Origin: an uncultured Lachnobacterium sp.
Lineage (GTDB): Bacteria; Bacillota; Clostridia; Lachnospirales; Lachnospiraceae
DNA length: 8,891 bases
NCBI GenBank assembly: GCA_900548765.1
Contig: URLU01000086.1
Span: forward strand, 1-8,891
Reading direction: 5' to 3'
Shown in pieces: positions 5,477-8,891 of the stretch. The notes under the pieces were generated by a model. It ran no database searches. It was given only the letters and a program-made list of their open reading frames with translations, and was not told the origin of the DNA. The translations under genes and the position numbers were made by a program. Within the stretch, counting starts at the first letter, position 1, and every line of letters starts with the position of its first letter.

Positions 5477-6319
5477 ATGGAAAATATCAGAGCTGCAATA
5501 AATGCAAAAGAGGTATACGAAAACGGACTGACAGGAAAAGGAATAGGAATTGCCGTTCTTGATACAGGTGCATTTATGCACCATGAGATAGCGGAAAATA
5601 TATCATATTTCAAGGATTTTATACGTCATAGAAATAAGTGCTATGACGATAATTCCCACGGAAGCCACATATCAGGCATAATAGCAGCAGATTCCTTTGG
5701 AATAGCCCCCAAAGCTGCCCTGATTGAGCTTAAAGTATTGGACGAAAGCGGACGGGGAAATTCATGGGATATTATCAGGTGCCTTAACTGGATTATTGAG
5801 AACTATATCCGGTATAATATCAGAATCTTAAATTTTTCCATAGGATTTACTCCAGGTGCAGGGATAGGTGAGCAAAGGGATATATTGGATTTGGTAGAAA
5901 AAATATGGGACTGTGGAGTAGTAGTTGTCGCTGCCGCTGGAAATGATGGACCAGATGAATTTACAATCACAGTTCCGGGAATATCCAGAAAAATTATAAC
6001 TGTCGGTTCATCTGACCCTAAAAGCTTTGGAAGCCGCGGACCAAACAGGTGCTGCATAGTAAAACCGGAGGTGCTGGCCCCCGGCTATAGGATAAGAAGC
6101 ATATCGAATCATGATGGAGGGTACGAATACAAAACAGGGACATCTATGTCCACACCTATGGTCAGCGGAGCCATAGCACTTGTGCTGGAAAGGAATCCTG
6201 CTCTCAGACCTGAAGAAATCAAGCTTATGCTGTATAATAGCTGCAAACGGAGCAGGGAGAATGGAGATTATTCCTGGGGAACACTAGATGTAGATACTTT
6301 GGTAGCTTTGGCAAACTAA
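5477..6319 (+). CDS. Subtilisin-like serine protease (peptidase S8), compact, without signal peptide or propeptide
   Basis: A 280-residue S8 peptidase with a complete active site: Asp29 in AVLDTGAF, His61 in SHGSHISGIIA, oxyanion Asn156 in AAAGNDGP, and Ser223 in GTSMSTPMVSGAIAL. The usual FGSRGP and KPEVLAPG segments sit between Asn and Ser. The catalytic domain occupies nearly the whole chain, and the N-terminus (MENIRAAINAKEVYENGLTGKG) goes straight into the first strand. No leader peptide, I9 prodomain or anchor is visible, so it resembles the intracellular subtilisin type and probably acts in the cytoplasm. The start is poorly marked: no good ribosome binding site lies 5-10 bases upstream. 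Codon choice (frequent ATA, AGG, CGG) looks unlike rpsO and pnp, which suggests low expression. It stands alone between the pnp terminator and the scpA promoter, so context gives no substrate. Confidence 0.93.
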   Translation: MENIRAAINAKEVYENGLTGKGIGIAVLDTGAFMHHEIAENISYFKDFIRHRNKCYDDNSHGSHISGIIAADSFGIAPKAALIELKVLDESGRGNSWDIIRCLNWIIENYIRYNIRILNFSIGFTPGAGIGEQRDILDLVEKIWDCGVVVVAAAGNDGPDEFTITVPGISRKIITVGSSDPKSFGSRGPNRCCIVKPEVLAPGYRIRSISNHDGGYEYKTGTSMSTPMVSGAIALVLERNPALRPEEIKLMLYNSCKRSRENGDYSWGTLDVDTLVALAN

Positions 6320-6335
6320 ATATTGGAAATTTGTC

Positions 6336-6364
6336 TTGAAATTAGCTGCATATACTGCTACAAT
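6336..6364 (+). promoter_or_regulatory. Sigma-A promoter with extended -10 for scpA-scpB
   Basis: TTGAAA at 6336-6341, a 17-base spacer, and TACAAT at 6359-6364 preceded by TGC (6356-6358). Transcription would start near 6371, about 28 bases before the scpA ATG. It has the same TGC extended -10 arrangement as the promoters at 1267 and 2490. Confidence 0.75.
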
Positions 6365-6398
6365 ATCTGGGTATTGAAATAATGAAAGGCAGCAATAT

Positions 6399-7148
6399 AT
6401 GGAACTAAATGTAAAGCTTCAGGTCTTTGAAGGACCTCTGGACTTATTATTACATCTTATTGATAAGAATAAAGTAAATATATATGATATTCCAATCGTT
6501 GAGATTACTGCGCAATATATGGAATATATTGCAGAGATGAAACGAAGAGATTTGGATGTCTTAAGTGAGTTTCTAGTTATGGCTGCTACACTTATTGATA
6601 TCAAATCCAAGATGCTTCTGCCATCTGAGGTTACAGATGAGGAGGAAGAAGAGGATCCAAGAGCAGAGCTTGTCCAGCAGTTATTGGAGTACAAGATGTA
6701 CAAGTGCATGGCTTACGAGCTTAAGGACAGACAGATTGATGCCTGCAAGACCATGTTTAAGGAGCCGACAATTCCAGCAGAGGTGCTGGCATATGAGGAG
6801 CCTGTTGACATCAATGAGCTTGTGTCGGATGTGACTCTTGCCAAGTTAAATGATATTTTCCAGAGTATCATGAAAAAACAGGTAGAAAAAATTGATCCTG
6901 TCAGGTCTAAATTTGGTAAAATCCAGAAGGAAGAGGTTTCCCTTGAGGATAAAATGGCTCAGCTTACAGAGTATGCGGCAGAACATAAACACTTCAGTTT
7001 CAGAGGGATTCTTGAAGAGCAGGCTTCTAAGGTCGACGTTATAGTTACGTTTTTAGCAATCCTGGAGTTGATGAAAATGGGAAAAATTATTATTTCGCAG
7101 GAAAAGATTTTTGATGATATCAAGATAGATTCAAAAATAGCTGCATAA
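6399..7148 (+). CDS. scpA: Segregation and condensation protein A (kleisin of the SMC complex)
   Basis: A 249-residue protein of normal ScpA length. ScpA is the kleisin that bridges the heads of the SMC dimer and binds ScpB, forming the condensin that compacts and segregates the chromosome. The N-terminal SMC-binding part shows FEGPLDLLLHLI (residues 10-21), then VNIYDIPIVEITAQYMEYI and LSEFLVMAATLIDIKSKMLLP, all typical. An acidic patch (TDEEEEEDPRAE) and a less conserved middle segment follow. The C-terminal winged helix contains VIVTFLAILELMKMGKI. The ATG at 6399 follows AAAGG at 6385-6389 with a 9-base gap. It is first in an operon with scpB, 19 bp downstream, from the promoter at 6336-6364. 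Confidence 0.96.
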   Translation: MELNVKLQVFEGPLDLLLHLIDKNKVNIYDIPIVEITAQYMEYIAEMKRRDLDVLSEFLVMAATLIDIKSKMLLPSEVTDEEEEEDPRAELVQQLLEYKMYKCMAYELKDRQIDACKTMFKEPTIPAEVLAYEEPVDINELVSDVTLAKLNDIFQSIMKKQVEKIDPVRSKFGKIQKEEVSLEDKMAQLTEYAAEHKHFSFRGILEEQASKVDVIVTFLAILELMKMGKIIISQEKIFDDIKIDSKIAA

Positions 7149-7167
7149 TATCAGGGGATTAATATAA

Positions 7168-7737
7168 ATGGAAGATAGAGATTATAAGGCGGTAATTGAA
7201 GCTATTTTGTTCACTATGGGTGAATCCGTAGAGCTGGAAAAAATTGCTGATGCGTTGGAGCTTGATAAGAATAAGACTAAAAAGCTCATAGAGGAGATGC
7301 AGGAAGAATTAAATAATTCAAAGCGCGGTGTGACAATTATGGAGCTTGACGGCTCATATCAGATGTGTACCAAGACAGAAATGTATGAGTATCTTATCAG
7401 GATAGCCAAGCAGCCTAAGAAGAGAGTGCTGACAGATGTCCTGCTGGAAACTCTGTCTATAATAGCCTATAAGCAGCCGGTTACAAGGGTAGAGGTGGAA
7501 AAAATCAGAGGTGTATCCAGTGACCATGCCATAAGCAAACTGGTGGAATACAATCTGGTCTGCGAGCTGGGTAGACTTGATGCACCGGGAAGACCACTCT
7601 TGTTTGGTACGACAGAAGAGTTTTTGAGAAGCTTTGGAGTCCACTCGGTTGATGAACTTCCAGTACTAAGCCCTATGCAGGTAGAGGAGTTCAAGCAGGA
7701 AGCTGAGGCTGAGATGAAGGTTGATTTAGATATTTAA
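7168..7737 (+). CDS. scpB: Segregation and condensation protein B
   Basis: A 189-residue protein with the two winged-helix domains of ScpB. It forms a dimer that binds the middle of ScpA and stabilises the SMC-kleisin ring. The first domain (about 1-80) begins KAVIEAILFTMGE; the second (about 86-165) carries LLETLSIIAYKQPVTRVEVE, then IRGVSSDHAISKL and GRPLLFGTTEEFL (from 141), close to the family signature. The ATG at 7168 follows AGGGGA at 7153-7158 with 9 bases between. It is co-transcribed with scpA and ends the operon: a strong terminator starts 23 bases after the stop. Confidence 0.96.
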   Translation: MEDRDYKAVIEAILFTMGESVELEKIADALELDKNKTKKLIEEMQEELNNSKRGVTIMELDGSYQMCTKTEMYEYLIRIAKQPKKRVLTDVLLETLSIIAYKQPVTRVEVEKIRGVSSDHAISKLVEYNLVCELGRLDAPGRPLLFGTTEEFLRSFGVHSVDELPVLSPMQVEEFKQEAEAEMKVDLDI

Positions 7738-7760
7738 GTAAATTCTTTAAAAAAGTTAAC

Positions 7761-7802
7761 CGCCATGAGCATTGTCTGTGTATAATGTTCATGGCGATTT
7801 TT
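7761..7802 (+). terminator. Strong intrinsic terminator after scpB
   Basis: CGCCATGAGCATT at 7761-7773 pairs with AATGTTCATGGCG at 7784-7796 (13 bp, one G-U) around a 10-base loop. ATTTTT follows. An A run upstream (7749-7754) could give partial activity on the other strand, although it is 6 bases from the stem. Confidence 0.92.
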
Positions 7803-7835
7803 AGGAAAATATAGTGAAATTTTTAACAATAAAAG

Positions 7836-7867
7836 TTGAAATTTTTTCCTAAATGATATATTATCAT
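7836..7867 (+). promoter_or_regulatory. Promoter of the carboxyltransferase gene with a palindrome over the -10 box
   Basis: TTGAAA at 7836-7841 and TATTAT at 7859-7864 are 17 bases apart. The -10 lies inside a perfect interrupted palindrome, ATGATA-TAT-TATCAT (7853-7867), a good geometry for a repressor operator. Upstream, GAAATTTTT occurs at 7816-7824 and again at 7838-7846, 22 bases (about two helical turns) apart. The surrounding 7803-7897 is very AT-rich, so some of this symmetry could be chance. Confidence 0.5.
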
Positions 7868-7909
7868 AATAGCGAAAAATTTTATTTTTTTATAAATGGA
7901 GGTCATAAA

Positions 7910-8891
7910 ATGAGTAGTAACAATGAGAACTTGGCAATGCAGCGAATTGCTAAGTTGGTCGATGAGAACAGCTTTATGGAAATTGGTTCTCTCGTAACAG
8001 CACGTAGTACAGACTTCAATCTTACTGCAGCAAAAACTCCATCTGATGGTGTAATCATCGGACATGGTCTGATTGATGGAAACTTAGTTTTCATTTACAG
8101 TCAGGACGCATCAGTACTGAATGGTACAATCGGTGAAATGCATGCAAGGAAGATTGCTTCTGTGTATGACATGGCAATGAAAATGGGCGCACCAGTGATT
8201 GGATTTATCGATTGCGGTGGTATCCGTCTTCAGGAGTCTTTTGATGCGCTTGATGGCTTCGGTCAGATATACGCAAAGGAAGTAGCTGCAAATGGTGTTA
8301 TTCCACAGATCTGTGGTGTGTTTGGAAACTGCGGTGGAGGACTTTCAGTAGTTCCAGCGCTCTGTGATTTCGCTTTTATCGAAGAGTCAAAGGGTAGGAT
8401 GTTTGTTAATTCTCCAGACTCTATTGAGGGAAACAGAGTTGAAAAATGTGATACAGCTTCCGCTAAATTCCAGAGCGAGAACAATGGCTGTGTAGACAGC
8501 TATGGTTCAGAGGATGAGATTATTGCTGAAATCAGAGCTCTTGTATCATTATTACCATCTAATAATGAAGGAGACCCATACACAGATTCCTGTGAAGATG
8601 ATTTAAACAGAGCCTGCAACAGCATGGCAGAGATGAAGGAAGACCCGAGATTCCTCCTTGCTGAGATTGCTGATGACCATAATTTCTTTGAGGTAAAGAA
8701 GAATTTCGCAAAGAACATGGTAACAGGTTTTGTAAGATTAAACGGCATGACTGTTGGTGCAATCGCAAACTGTTCTATAGTTTATGATGAAGAAGGAAAG
8801 AAAGTAGAAGAGTTTGATATTTCTTTAACAGCAAAGGGATGTGAGAAGGCTGCGGAGTTCGTTGAGTTTTGTGATGCATTCTCAATTCCAG
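7910..8891 (+). CDS. Acyl-CoA carboxylase/decarboxylase carboxyltransferase subunit, divergent (3' end outside the window)
   Basis: The frame opens at ATG 7910, after GGAGGT at 7898-7903 (6-base gap), and stays open to the window end: 327 codons of a family usually about 470-520 residues. It belongs to the carboxyltransferase superfamily (propionyl-CoA carboxylase beta, methylmalonyl-CoA decarboxylase alpha MmdA), which moves CO2 between biotin and an acyl-CoA. Visible landmarks are TPSDGVIIGHGLIDG, SQDASVLNGTIGEMHARKI, GAPVIGFIDCGG-I-R, NGVIPQICGVFG, LLPSNN (215-219), then the second half with DDHNFFEVKKNFAKNMVTGFVRLNG. Several signatures depart from the norm: SGGAR-x-QEG is CGGIRLQES (102-110), GPCAGGA is GNCGGGL (139-145), and EELGGA-x-x-H, expected about 172-190, is not recognisable. 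The acyl-CoA substrate is unknown. A sodium-pumping decarboxylase or a biotin-dependent carboxylase are both possible; downstream genes would decide. Confidence 0.85.
   Translation, partial: MSSNNENLAMQRIAKLVDENSFMEIGSLVTARSTDFNLTAAKTPSDGVIIGHGLIDGNLVFIYSQDASVLNGTIGEMHARKIASVYDMAMKMGAPVIGFIDCGGIRLQESFDALDGFGQIYAKEVAANGVIPQICGVFGNCGGGLSVVPALCDFAFIEESKGRMFVNSPDSIEGNRVEKCDTASAKFQSENNGCVDSYGSEDEIIAEIRALVSLLPSNNEGDPYTDSCEDDLNRACNSMAEMKEDPRFLLAEIADDHNFFEVKKNFAKNMVTGFVRLNGMTVGAIANCSIVYDEEGKKVEEFDISLTAKGCEKAAEFVEFCDAFSIP

Noticed and set aside
6320..6335. Terminator after the S8 protease gene
   Set aside because: The 16 bases before the scpA promoter hold no inverted repeat or T run.

Overview
The window looks like a chromosomal segment from a low-to-mid G+C Firmicute, most likely of the family Lachnospiraceae (Clostridium cluster XIVa, Roseburia / Agathobacter / Butyrivibrio-like). 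The evidence is the gene order truB-ribF-rpsO-pnp and scpA-scpB, strong AGGAGG-type ribosome binding sites, AT-rich intergenic DNA, and close fits to the Firmicute versions of ScpA, ScpB and PNPase. This assignment is an inference from content; no 16S rRNA or other marker is present. All nine genes I support are on the + strand.

Layout. (1) 1-1261: the 3' end of truB (tRNA pseudouridine 55 synthase), then ribF (riboflavin kinase / FAD synthetase) 18 bp downstream, as one operon. This is the tail of the widespread nusA-infB-rbfA-truB-ribF cluster. (2) 1262-2484: a secreted cell-wall hydrolase (signal peptide, two SH3b domains, NlpC/P60 catalytic domain) with its own near-consensus extended -10 promoter. 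It lies between ribF and rpsO, which are adjacent in many bacteria. (3) 2490-5258: rpsO (ribosomal protein S15) and pnp (polynucleotide phosphorylase). rpsO has its own promoter and a structured 5' leader that is a candidate S15 autoregulatory element. A terminator separates rpsO from pnp, and a 23-position stem-loop lies just upstream of pnp; it resembles in position the RNase III-processed pnp leader known from enterobacteria. A long hairpin terminator ends pnp. (4) 5259-5476: no convincing gene. It holds about four degenerate 41-44 bp tandem units and a small inverted repeat ahead of the next gene. (5) 5477-6319: a compact subtilisin-like (S8) serine protease with no signal peptide or propeptide. 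(6) 6336-7802: scpA-scpB, the kleisin and winged-helix partners of the SMC condensin, with their own extended -10 promoter and a strong terminator. (7) 7803-8891: an AT-rich promoter region with a palindrome over the -10 box, then the first 327 codons of a divergent acyl-CoA carboxylase / decarboxylase carboxyltransferase, cut by the window end.

Functionally this is mostly housekeeping: tRNA modification, flavin cofactors, translation, RNA decay and chromosome organisation, with three less universal genes set between them (NlpC/P60 hydrolase, S8 protease, carboxyltransferase). I see no mobile element, CRISPR array, phage gene, tRNA or rRNA. The observations most worth following are regulatory RNA: the pnp leader stem-loop and the rpsO leader. 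Next come the degenerate tandem repeats between pnp and the protease, and the altered signature motifs of the carboxyltransferase. I found no clear undescribed multi-gene system.
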